Assembly: GCF_004115975.1 (NCBI RefSeq)
Contig: NZ_SDDZ01000005.1
Span: 186,001 to 250,000, forward strand
DNA from: Gelidibacter gilvus
Lineage (GTDB): Bacteria; Bacteroidota; Bacteroidia; Flavobacteriales; Flavobacteriaceae
Direction: 5' to 3'
DNA length: 64,000 nucleotides
Both the position numbers and the translations under genes were made by a program. The notes beneath the pieces were generated by a model. The model was not told the origin of the DNA and made no database searches. It saw only the letters and a list, made by a program, of their open reading frames with translations. Every line of letters starts with the position of its first letter. Within the stretch, counting starts at the first letter, position 1. Shown piece after piece: positions 9,634 to 18,419 of this stretch.

Positions 9634-9850
9634 GGTAGAGATTTTAGGCAATTGTGGAGAAAATGACATGAATGCTGAAATAATCCTCCTATTTGACGAA
9701 TTAATGGCTTATGCTCTATTAATCCATTCTCTACAAGGCGCCTTGCATTTATATTATTAATATATTTACCATAATTAATCAGTTACTCTAGTAGCTATCC
9801 TAATATTTATGTCCTTCAAGGAAATAGTCTACAAATCCAAGAATTGACTT

Positions 9851-12800
9851 ATGTACAGTTTGAAGCCTTATCTTTTAACCCTTTGTTTATTTATAGCGAC
9901 CGTTACGTCTGCACTTGCACAGCACCATGTCAATTTTACGCATTTAGCGCCTACTACAGATAATAGAGCGATTACGGTTAACAAAACGATACAGGACGCT
10001 TTTGGAAATATCTGGATGGTTGATAAAGGAGACATATACATCTATGATGGGTATAACTACCGACACATCAGCAACCAAAATATTTTTCCTAATTCCAAAG
10101 ATTATGAATCCATAAAAGACATTCTTATTGATGATTTTAAAAATATCTGGCTGATCTCAGCCCAAGGTTCATTAACTCAATATGATCCTAGCAAAGGTAT
10201 TTTTGAGGATGTAACACCACTGATAAATAATGAGAAAATTGGAGCCATCACTTCAAAAAACAAAGAAATCTGGTTAGCCACAAGTAAAGGCAGTATTTAC
10301 ACCTATGCCAACTCTAAAACGGATAGCATTACTACTTTTCCTGGCATGGGCAGCACTTCAAAAACCGTTGTGGATCTTGCAGTGGGACAAAATAAGGACA
10401 TTTTCTTAAGCACAGGAGATGGCAACGTTATGGTATATTCTATACCATCCCAAAACCAAGAATTTCTAAAAGCACCCTTTAATAATTATCCCGAAAGCTT
10501 AAGGTTATTGGCGGACAATTACAATAGATTATGGATTGGTACGGAAACCAGTGGGCTTTTTTTATATGACATCACTAAGAAACAATTTATTCAAGATTCA
10601 TTTTTCAAAGGAAATTCGCACAACATTAAAAATGAATTATTTCTGAATCTTTATGCGGACACACGTGGATTTCTATGGGCAGGAACCGATGGCGGTGGTT
10701 TATATAAAGTAAATTTAACAACAGGTGATGTTCTTCTGTTCAGCAAACAAGTGAATAGTGAATCTTCTTTAAGTAGTAATACCATTTTACATATTAATGA
10801 GGATAATCATCAAAACATTTGGATCACACCCAATTACGGCAACTTGAATATCTTACCCAACGCAGATAATAACATCAATTATCACGAGGGCTCTGAAAAT
10901 CGTGTGCCTAGCCGAATATTGAGTATTTACAAAGGTTCTGACGATGTGTTATGGGCAGGGACGGATGGATCCGGACTTACCAGAATTACTTTCAACCCCG
11001 ATGGAAGTTCAAATGAAAAGCAGTTTTTCAATGATTTCAATACTAACAAAGGGTTTTACGTCCAAAGCATAACCGAGGACAACAATGGCAATATATGGAT
11101 TGGCACCTACAAAAATGGGCTGTGGTTCTATGATGCCAAAAAAAGAGACTTTCGTGAAATTCCCGTATTAAACTCCAAAAATCAAAAAGCGTCCGACGTT
11201 CGGACGGTTTTTAAAGATAGCAAAGGACGCGTTTGGGTAGGATCCAATACCTGCCTGAACATCTATTCAGACAATCTGGAACTTCTGGCATCCTTTGAAA
11301 ACAATGCGAATAGTTTAAGAGGCACCATTGTTGAAAGCATCATCGAAACTCAAAATGGCAGCATATGGCTAGGTATTTATGAGGGTGGCTTATTTCAATT
11401 TAAGGAGAATCACACTGAGTTAAGTGCCTCTACTTTTTTAGACTTTTCCATCTTGAATGATCAATTGGACAGGATAAAAAGTGTCAAATCCATTTCAGAA
11501 GGCACTTATAACAGCTTATGGCTGATAAATGATATCGGAAAACTATTAAAGTATGATATCAAAAAAAATACGTTTACCTCATTTGAGGATTTAAAGACTA
11601 TTTCAGATAGAACGCTCACCGCGGTTATCAATACAGGGAATGATAATTTATGGATAAGCTCCATCAATGGCATTGTCAATTTCAATACTAGAGACGCCAT
11701 CATAAAAACCTATTATATCACTGACGGACTGCAGGATAACGTGTTTTTGTCGAGAAGCGCGTTTAAGGATCATAAGGGCGTCTTATATTTTGGTGGATCG
11801 AAAGGCTTTAATTATTTCTATCCCAAAGATTTACACAAAAAAGAATCACAGCCCAACCTACAAATTAACACCATAGAAGTTCTAAACCAACCAGCGGAAG
11901 TTCTATTGCCAGAACAAATTGACAGTGGCATTGTCAATGTCAAGTCCTTGCATCTAAAACACAATCAGTCGTCATTTTCGTTTCGTTTTGCTGCTTTGGA
12001 CAATATATTATATCCGAAACACTTTTACGCCTATAGGTTAAAAGGTTTTGACGACGATTGGATCTATAGTCATTTGGAACGTTCTGCCACCTACACCAAC
12101 ATTCCTGCGGGCAATTATACTTTTGAGGTTAAGGCAGGCACACGAGACAACGTTTGGGACATTCCTGCCAAAAGTATAAACATCTCTATTGAACAACCAT
12201 TTTGGAATAAACCCTTTGCCTGGATTTTATACATAGCCTTTTTTGGTTTAATGGTTTATGGCGTAAGACGTTGGTATGCCTTAAAAAAGAAGTTGTTCAC
12301 AGAAAAAATAAGTCATCAAAATCAGAATGAACTGCATGAATTAAAAATGAATTTTTTCGCTAAAATGTCACATGAAATTCAAACGCCTCTAACCCTGATT
12401 TTAGGACCTCTTGATGACATGATTCGGAAAGCAGAAAAAAACGGCAATCTTCTTTTAAAACAGCGCCTTGAAATCATCGGATATAATAGCAGGCGACTTT
12501 CTAAAATTGCCTACGAATTGACCTTGGTCAGAAATAAGGAATTGGATAGACTCCGATTGAATGTCACTAAAAATAACCTCTATAAGAAGATTGATGACAT
12601 TGCACAGTCATTCCATGAATTAGCAAGAAAAAAGCATATCGACTTTGCGGTCAACTGTCCCAAAAACCTCACTGCAGCATGGTATGACAAAGAAAAGTTA
12701 GAACATATCATATATAATCTCCTCTCCAATGCGTTTAAGTTTACGCCAAAAGAAGGGAATATTATATTGACCGTAACGCCGATCAATTCAAAAAAGATGA

Positions 12801-13939
12801 TCCGTTTATCCGTAACTGATTCCGGTCCCGGCGTGGCTAAAGAAGAATTGAACACGATTTTTGAACTCTTTTACCAATCCAAAATTGGAAGAAAAAAGAA
12901 AGGCATCGGGATAGGATTGGCACTGACAAAAGAATTGATTGATTTGCACAAAGGAAAAATAGAGGTGGAATCCTCCGCAATAACCGGTACCACATTTACA
13001 ATAACGTTTCCCATTCATAAGGAAGCCTATACAGATATGGAAAGAATTACGGCAGATGATGACGATGAGCCTAACGAAGTTACCATTGAAAATGAGGTCA
13101 TCGCTGAAACGCAAAACGAAAGTAACGCTTTAAAAAAGACCATTCTGATTGTTGAAGACAATTTGGACTTACAACTTTTCTTGAAAGACCTTCTTCAAAA
13201 TCAGTATAATATCATATTAGGCGAAAACGGCATTGAAGGATTTCATTATGCCAAGAGCAATATTCCAGACCTGATTTTAAGTGATATTATGATGCCAGAA
13301 CTTGATGGTATTGAAATGTGCAAACAATTAAAAGAAGAGCAGCTCACTAAACATATTCCTATTATTTTACTGACTGCAAAAAACTCGACCCACTCAAAAA
13401 TAACTGGGTTGAAATCCGGCGCCATAGAATATATCAACAAGCCTTTCAACACCAAGGAACTCTTACTTAAAATTGAAAATATTCTTATTGCTAAAGATGA
13501 TATCATCACGAAATACCGAAAAGAAGTGATTTCAAGACCAGAAGTTCCTTTGGAAAAATCACAGGACGAAATCTTTCTCGAAAATTTAGTGGCCAATATT
13601 ATTTTAAGATTGGAAGATGCCAATTTCAAAATGGAAGAATTGGCCGCACCTTTAAACATGAGCTATTCCACCATATATAGAAAATGTCAAGCGCTAACAG
13701 GTCATAGTTTAGTAGATTTCGTAAGAATATTACGCTTAAAAAAAGCGGCTGTTTTAATCACTAAAAACGGATTTACGGTTTCTGAAACAGCATTTATGAC
13801 CGGATTTAATGATCCGAAGTATTTTTCAAAATGCTTTAAAAAACAGTTCAAAAAAAGCCCTGTAAGTTTCAAGCACGAAGCCCATAAAATTGGCGTGGAT
13901 GAGTATTTAAACAAACATGAAGTAGGATCTTTCTTGTAG
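9851..13939 (+). CDS. Hybrid two-component system regulator (HTCS)
   Basis: A one-protein sensor, kinase and transcription factor in the inner membrane, 1362 residues. In order: signal peptide ending ALAQ (1-24); a periplasmic double beta-propeller of Reg_prop repeats (about 30-690, units such as NIWIGTYKNGLWFYD and FLWAGTDGGGLYKV); a Y_Y_Y domain (about 700-785); a membrane helix (about 790-810); a dimerisation domain with the phosphorylated His841 in SHEIQTPLTLI; an ATPase domain with NLLSNAFKFTP and GIGIGLALTKEL; a receiver domain with LIVEDN and acceptor Asp1145 in LSDIMMP; and a C-terminal AraC helix-turn-helix (about 1245-1350). All catalytic motifs are intact. It is divergent from GH109-SusCD, 285 bases away, and probably activates that unit on sensing an oligosaccharide in the periplasm. 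Confidence 0.97.
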   Translation: MYSLKPYLLTLCLFIATVTSALAQHHVNFTHLAPTTDNRAITVNKTIQDAFGNIWMVDKGDIYIYDGYNYRHISNQNIFPNSKDYESIKDILIDDFKNIWLISAQGSLTQYDPSKGIFEDVTPLINNEKIGAITSKNKEIWLATSKGSIYTYANSKTDSITTFPGMGSTSKTVVDLAVGQNKDIFLSTGDGNVMVYSIPSQNQEFLKAPFNNYPESLRLLADNYNRLWIGTETSGLFLYDITKKQFIQDSFFKGNSHNIKNELFLNLYADTRGFLWAGTDGGGLYKVNLTTGDVLLFSKQVNSESSLSSNTILHINEDNHQNIWITPNYGNLNILPNADNNINYHEGSENRVPSRILSIYKGSDDVLWAGTDGSGLTRITFNPDGSSNEKQFFNDFNTNKGFYVQSITEDNNGNIWIGTYKNGLWFYDAKKRDFREIPVLNSKNQKASDVRTVFKDSKGRVWVGSNTCLNIYSDNLELLASFENNANSLRGTIVESIIETQNGSIWLGIYEGGLFQFKENHTELSASTFLDFSILNDQLDRIKSVKSISEGTYNSLWLINDIGKLLKYDIKKNTFTSFEDLKTISDRTLTAVINTGNDNLWISSINGIVNFNTRDAIIKTYYITDGLQDNVFLSRSAFKDHKGVLYFGGSKGFNYFYPKDLHKKESQPNLQINTIEVLNQPAEVLLPEQIDSGIVNVKSLHLKHNQSSFSFRFAALDNILYPKHFYAYRLKGFDDDWIYSHLERSATYTNIPAGNYTFEVKAGTRDNVWDIPAKSINISIEQPFWNKPFAWILYIAFFGLMVYGVRRWYALKKKLFTEKISHQNQNELHELKMNFFAKMSHEIQTPLTLILGPLDDMIRKAEKNGNLLLKQRLEIIGYNSRRLSKIAYELTLVRNKELDRLRLNVTKNNLYKKIDDIAQSFHELARKKHIDFAVNCPKNLTAAWYDKEKLEHIIYNLLSNAFKFTPKEGNIILTVTPINSKKMIRLSVTDSGPGVAKEELNTIFELFYQSKIGRKKKGIGIGLALTKELIDLHKGKIEVESSAITGTTFTITFPIHKEAYTDMERITADDDDEPNEVTIENEVIAETQNESNALKKTILIVEDNLDLQLFLKDLLQNQYNIILGENGIEGFHYAKSNIPDLILSDIMMPELDGIEMCKQLKEEQLTKHIPIILLTAKNSTHSKITGLKSGAIEYINKPFNTKELLLKIENILIAKDDIITKYRKEVISRPEVPLEKSQDEIFLENLVANIILRLEDANFKMEELAAPLNMSYSTIYRKCQALTGHSLVDFVRILRLKKAAVLITKNGFTVSETAFMTGFNDPKYFSKCFKKQFKKSPVSFKHEAHKIGVDEYLNKHEVGSFL

Positions 13940-13952
13940 AATTTAGTGCGGT

Positions 13953-14381
13953 TTACTCAATTGTCAATCGATAGACGTTAGTTTCTCTTTTTACAAAACC
14001 TAACTTTTGATATAAGGTATTGGCAGCCACTCTATCTGGACTAGAAGTCAAATTGATGGTTTTAATGTTTTGGTTTTTGACATAATCGATAGAAAACGCC
14101 ATCAATTGTTCACCAACACCTTTCCCTCTGGCTGAGTTATCTACCACAACATCTTCAATCCAAATTTTATCGCCCGTAGGAATTTTAGTGAATACCAAGG
14201 TCAATGTACCGAGTATTTCATTATTCTCTTCTGCTATAAATAGTCGTGTGCCATCAGAATTAACAATTGCCTCAAGGTCTTTTTTGGTCGGTAAAGGATG
14301 ACCAGGGGCGAGTTGAGGAATCAACTTCCCAAAGGCATTTAGAACCTGATCTGTTACGGTGGTGAGCTTATAAATCTTCAT
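13953..14381 (-). CDS. GNAT-family N-acetyltransferase
   Basis: A small cytoplasmic acetyltransferase of about 142 residues. The acetyl-CoA pyrophosphate-binding motif is visible as ARGKGVGEQL, preceded by the typical beta-strand WIEDVVVDNS and followed by the SSPDRVAANTLYQKLGF segment of motif B. The substrate cannot be read from the sequence. The frame extends upstream to 14435, but I prefer the internal ATG at 14381 (MKIYKLTTV), because the fold begins there and the extra 18 residues have no family counterpart. It is convergent with the HTCS gene, 13 bases between stops, and divergent from the DNA glycosylase gene. It shows no obvious link to glycan use. Confidence 0.85.
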   Translation of the reverse strand: MKIYKLTTVTDQVLNAFGKLIPQLAPGHPLPTKKDLEAIVNSDGTRLFIAEENNEILGTLTLVFTKIPTGDKIWIEDVVVDNSARGKGVGEQLMAFSIDYVKNQNIKTINLTSSPDRVAANTLYQKLGFVKRETNVYRLTIE

Positions 14382-14550
14382 AGTACCAAAATTAAGAATT
14401 TTTTCGCCGATTTCTTCATTTAAAAATGAATTCACTTCGATATGTTAAATACCTGGCTATAGGACTTTTACCGATACATTGCTACGCTTTATAAAATCTC
14501 TCGATGATTATCCTCTAGATTTTAATTAATTTAGACACAAATAAAAGATA

Positions 14551-15339
14551 ATGCCAGAATTACCAGAAGTAGAGGGCTACAAAATTTATATTGACAGCAC
14601 CGCCCTCCATAAAAAAATCACTTCATTTGAATGTCGTGATACTAGATTGCTCAAAACCTCAACCGCAGATTTCGAAAAACATTTGGTCAATGAAGAACTT
14701 ACAGAAACAAAACGCATTGGAAAATATTTGTTCGTAAAAACTTCGGGCAAAAAAATACTCGTTATCCATTTCGGAATGACCGGCCGTCCCAATTACTATA
14801 AAGAAAAGGAAGACCGTCCAAAATTTGGACATATTGTACTCACTTTTGAAAATGGCTTTCACTTTGCTTTTGAGAACAAACGCAAATTTGGCTGGTGGGA
14901 TCTGATAGATTCCATTGAAGATTACAAAGTAGCACGCAAACTCAGCGATGATGCCAGAGACTTAAGCTTAGAAGATTTCAGAGACTCTTTACGCAAACGG
15001 AAAACGTTTATCAAAGCCGTTCTTATGGATCAAAGTGTCGCTGCTGGCATTGGCAATTGGATGGCGGATGACATTCTTTACCAATCAAAAACCCATCCTG
15101 AAACCAAAGTTCAAGCTCTTTCGGACAAAAATATTGATACCATTTTTAAGGCCATGAAAAACGTCATAGAAGTGGCCATTGAAAACGACGCCCATTACCC
15201 CGATTTCCCAGAATATTTCTTAATCCATAATAGAAAAGAAGGCGCATCATGTTTTCACTCAGGCGTGGAAATCCAAAAAATAAAAGTGGGTGGACGCTCT
15301 ACTTATTTCTCACCAGATTGGCAAAAAAAAGCAGAATAG
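14551..15339 (+). CDS. Fpg/Nei-family DNA glycosylase, zinc-less form
   Basis: A base-excision repair glycosylase/AP lyase that removes oxidised bases, 262 residues. The N-terminus begins MPELPEVEG, with the catalytic Pro2 (after Met removal) and Glu3. The conserved lysine loop RIGKYLFVK, the FGMTGRP motif and the helix-two-turn-helix segment VAAGIGNWMADDILYQ are present. The C-terminal finger is recognisable by GRSTYFSPDWQ, yet only one of the four zinc-binding cysteines remains: CFHS replaces CxxC and SPDW replaces CPxC. This therefore looks like a zinc-less finger, as described for some Fpg and NEIL1 proteins, and the fold is probably retained. DNA-binding Arg is kept in GRSTYF. Whether it prefers 8-oxoguanine or oxidised pyrimidines cannot be told. 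Confidence 0.9.
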   Translation: MPELPEVEGYKIYIDSTALHKKITSFECRDTRLLKTSTADFEKHLVNEELTETKRIGKYLFVKTSGKKILVIHFGMTGRPNYYKEKEDRPKFGHIVLTFENGFHFAFENKRKFGWWDLIDSIEDYKVARKLSDDARDLSLEDFRDSLRKRKTFIKAVLMDQSVAAGIGNWMADDILYQSKTHPETKVQALSDKNIDTIFKAMKNVIEVAIENDAHYPDFPEYFLIHNRKEGASCFHSGVEIQKIKVGGRSTYFSPDWQKKAE

Positions 15340-15378
15340 ATGGTATTGAATTTATAATCATACACGTGATGTTTTATT

Positions 15379-15470
15379 TGGGCGTGCCCCAAAAGGGTCG
15401 GGCTATCCGTTACAAGTCCTCGCTTCTCCTATCGGAATCGCTGCGGGCTTTCCACTTCTATCCCTCACGC
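15379..15470. repeat. Structured flavobacterial intergenic element
   Basis: A GC-rich island in AT-rich DNA between the Fpg and symporter genes. It starts with the hairpin-like GGGCGTGCCC and ends with CCCTCACGC, whose CACGC can pair with the starting GCGTG. Segments such as GGGTCGGGCTATCCG and CGCTGCGGGCTTTCC occur, from memory, in the same order in many intergenic regions of flavobacterial genomes. I infer a dispersed non-coding or palindromic element. The open frame crossing it (95 codons from 15249) overlaps the Fpg gene and is not credible. Confidence 0.5.
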
Positions 15471-15548
15471 GAGATAATTAGAGCATTTAAAAACGAGCTT
15501 CAAAACCAGCAACATCTAAATAACCTAAATGTATAAATACACTTTTTT

Positions 15549-18167
15549 TTAAACGATGCTACCTTTTTCTTTATTTGGAAACATCAAACTAAAAGCATAG
15601 CCAAAGATAAAACACGAAGCAACGCCCAAAAACGAGTACATTAAAAAATTAATTTCTGTAAAAACGCTGACATACCATATCAAAAGCGCACTGACTACCA
15701 AGCCCATTAATGTGCCTTTGGCATTTGCTTTTTTGGTAAGCATTCCCAAAAGGAACATGCCTCCCAATCCTCCCGTAAAAAGTCCCAAGAAACGATAGAA
15801 CTGATCCCAAAGCGATTTGATCTCAGAACTTGCCATCCATAGGGCCAAAAGCACACCAAGAACACCGGTAACCATTGTGGCGACCCTCGCAATTCGCAAA
15901 AGTTTACGATCATCCACTTTTGGTCTGAAATGCAAATGGAAATCGTTGCAATAAGCCGTGGAAACCGAATTCAGACTACTACTGATACTCGACATAGCTG
16001 CAGAAAAAATTCCCGCCACCAACAAACCTGAAACGCCCTTTGGCAACTCTCTTACAATGTACCATGGAAAAATTGAATCGTTATTGGAAATGGCCGGCGA
16101 CAGTTTGCTGGGCATTTCAGAATAGAACATAAACAACAGCGTTCCAATCCCAAAAAAGATAATGGTTGCGGGCAAGGTCAACACCGCATTAGTGTATAAG
16201 GTTTTTTGAGAATCCTTGACACTGGAACTTGTCAAATACCGCTGAACAATAGTTTGATCCGTCCCTTGCGTGACCATCGCCGAGGCAAGACCACCAATGA
16301 AAACAACCCAAAACGTGGACTCTGTAAAGTTAAAATCCATATTGGCAATATTGAATTTATCCCTATCTGAAGCGTAGGTAATCATATCGCCAAATGAGGT
16401 TTCCGTATGCATCATAATCCACGCCACTGCTAAAACACTACCTCCAAGAAGCACGACCACTTGCATAACATCGGTCCAGATCACCGCTTCAATACCTCCA
16501 AAAGTGGTGTAAAATATACACAGCACGCCCATAATTAAAATACTGGTCTCCACAGGGATGCCGGTCACAATGGAAATGGCCAAAGAAGGCAATAGCAATA
16601 CAATCCCGATGCGTCCTAATTGAAATAAGATAAAAGATAAACTTCCAAAAGCACGTGCGGCGTAATTGAAGCGGTCCTCAAGATATTCATAGGCCGTTTT
16701 TATTTTTAGTTTATTAAAAAATGGGATGAACACAAAAGCGATTAATGGCGTGATGAGAATGGCCGTAATATTCAGAAAAAAGAACGACCAATCGGTCACA
16801 AAAGCCTTAGCCGGAATGGCCATAAACGTAATGGCGCTCAAAAGTGTTCCAAATACACTTAAACCAGCGGCCCACCAAGGAATACGTCCACCACCTACAA
16901 AATAATCTTCGGTCGATTTTTGTTTGCGGGCAAAATAAAGACCAATCAAAACAGATATCAAAAGGTATATCGCAAGGATACTATAATTGAGAATTCCAAA
17001 GGGATGTGCGGCATCAGCAATCTTAAAGCTTTGTACCCCAGAAGTACGAATCCCTGGAGAGACCTCACCAGAAACGATGAAAAAATCGTTGTTGTTTTTA
17101 AAAGAAAGTGCAGTTACCGGTATTTTGGAAGGCAGGCTCGCATAAACAAACCATTTTTTGGTAATGGTATTGTAGGCGAGGATATCATTTGAAAACCCAG
17201 GATGCGTGTTTAAAATGTCATCCCTTCTAGAGGTCAATTGATTTCTTATAGTGTCTGTTCCGACTTTAGCTAAGTCCAAACCAATGTTTTCCAATTCATC
17301 AAAAAGCACGGCGTCACTCCCGCCGTAAACCATAATATGCATGGAACCCATGACCTCTGCAGATGCGCCCATCAATACTCTTGAGGCGTCTTTTATGAGC
17401 AGATCGCCTTCATCGGCCCAAATCTGATTTTTAAAATCGTAGGATAAATAAGAGGTTAAAGCTTCTGATTTCTGACCTACACTTTCATCTCTTCCGCCAA
17501 TAACAAATAGTTTCTTAGTGGTTTGTGTTTCTTGAACGGCAGTCGTGTGAAGTGCTCTCGCAGGTCCAGGGAAATCCGCGAGTTTCTCCCATTGCTGTTG
17601 GCCCTTTAACGATAATCTGTAAAATGAATTCGTGCTGCCCTTATCATTGGTACCACCTACGACATATACAAAATCATCAACGACCACCGCCGATGAAAAT
17701 GCCAGAGGCTCTGGAAGTTTCGGGTACTCCGTAATTCCAACCTCTTTGCTGCCACTATTATAGGCCATTAAGAAGACCTGATCACTTATGAGATTTTCAT
17801 TATTACCTCCTATGCACAAAATCCCTTGAGCAGTTGCTACAGACGCCGAATAACCCAACGGCATCGGCAATGTTGTTGAAGACAAACGCCATTGGCCATT
17901 TTCATAAATAAAAATGGCATCAGTCCATACTTTTTTTCCGCCTTCCCAAGGTAAACCCTCAGGAAAGTTTGCACCCCCAGCTGCTAAAAGAACGCCGTTA
18001 TGCGCGCCTCCCAACATGCCGGCATAACCAATGGATGCGCTTGTGGAAGTTTCGGCAGGCAAATTGGGAAGGTCTGCAACATCTAATTTTGAGATTTCTT
18101 GACTAAAGGACGGCATCCATAAAAAAAGAATGACCAATAGAAGTGTCGTTTTCAGAATTTTCTTCAT
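15549..18167 (-). CDS. Kelch-type mutarotase-like domain fused to a sodium:solute symporter
   Basis: A two-domain membrane protein of about 872 residues. After a signal peptide ending MPSFSQ come Kelch-type repeats (about 25-390, with YVVGGTNDKGSTNSFYRL, FVIGGRDES and VYGGSDA) that resemble the cyclically permuted mutarotase family related to the sialic-acid mutarotase NanM. From about residue 415 an SSS-family sodium symporter follows (YFVGGGRIPWWAAGLSVFG, AITFMAIPAKAF, QGTDQTIVQRYL, AAMSSISSSLNS). The propeller should face the periplasm and present its sugar product to the transporter. The cargo may be an N-acetylated sugar; no sialidase is in the window, so sialic acid is only one candidate. 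I chose the ATG at 18167 because the signal peptide begins there. The frame could extend to 18269, but that leader is not signal-like. It is divergent from the M28-GH20 operon. Confidence 0.87.
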   Translation of the reverse strand: MKKILKTTLLLVILFLWMPSFSQEISKLDVADLPNLPAETSTSASIGYAGMLGGAHNGVLLAAGGANFPEGLPWEGGKKVWTDAIFIYENGQWRLSSTTLPMPLGYSASVATAQGILCIGGNNENLISDQVFLMAYNSGSKEVGITEYPKLPEPLAFSSAVVVDDFVYVVGGTNDKGSTNSFYRLSLKGQQQWEKLADFPGPARALHTTAVQETQTTKKLFVIGGRDESVGQKSEALTSYLSYDFKNQIWADEGDLLIKDASRVLMGASAEVMGSMHIMVYGGSDAVLFDELENIGLDLAKVGTDTIRNQLTSRRDDILNTHPGFSNDILAYNTITKKWFVYASLPSKIPVTALSFKNNNDFFIVSGEVSPGIRTSGVQSFKIADAAHPFGILNYSILAIYLLISVLIGLYFARKQKSTEDYFVGGGRIPWWAAGLSVFGTLLSAITFMAIPAKAFVTDWSFFFLNITAILITPLIAFVFIPFFNKLKIKTAYEYLEDRFNYAARAFGSLSFILFQLGRIGIVLLLPSLAISIVTGIPVETSILIMGVLCIFYTTFGGIEAVIWTDVMQVVVLLGGSVLAVAWIMMHTETSFGDMITYASDRDKFNIANMDFNFTESTFWVVFIGGLASAMVTQGTDQTIVQRYLTSSSVKDSQKTLYTNAVLTLPATIIFFGIGTLLFMFYSEMPSKLSPAISNNDSIFPWYIVRELPKGVSGLLVAGIFSAAMSSISSSLNSVSTAYCNDFHLHFRPKVDDRKLLRIARVATMVTGVLGVLLALWMASSEIKSLWDQFYRFLGLFTGGLGGMFLLGMLTKKANAKGTLMGLVVSALLIWYVSVFTEINFLMYSFLGVASCFIFGYAFSLMFPNKEKGSIV

Positions 18168-18310
18168 TTTAGAGAGATTACTTAAAAATACTCGTGCTTT
18201 GTTCGGATACCAGTTAAATTTCATTGAAATTTGTGGGTCATCCAATTTAATAAAATGACAACCACCCACATCGTCAAAAAATAATGCTAAATATAATAAA
18301 ATAGAATTAA

Positions 18311-18345
18311 TTGTATTATGTATTACATATTAATTTCTAAATTTG
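18311..18345 (+). promoter_or_regulatory. Promoter with embedded TATGT-N3-ACATA operator-like site
   Basis: TAAATTTG at 18338-18345 matches the Bacteroidota -7 element TAnnTTTG exactly. A TTG at 18311-18313 lies 24 bases upstream, slightly farther than the usual -33 spacing. Between them lies the palindrome TATGTATTACATA (18317-18329), part of the 21-base motif GTATTATGTANNACATATTAA (18313-18333) that recurs at 41483-41503. A repressor bound here would cover the promoter spacer. The site would control the M28-GH20-GH20-GH123-GH84 operon and perhaps also the divergent symporter. Confidence 0.5.
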
Positions 18346-18419
18346 TCCTAATCGTCTATCTAATTCTAAGCAAGACAGTTGTTTCAGACCTATTCATCAA
18401 TATAAAACATAGAAACACC

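Noticed and set aside
9743-9768. Promoter TTG...TATATTTA upstream of the HTCS
   Set aside because: The -7 element has one mismatch and the spacing is only 15 bases, so it is not reliable.
15249-15536. Plus-strand 95-codon frame after Fpg
   Set aside because: It overlaps the end of the Fpg gene in another frame and crosses the repeat element at 15379-15470.
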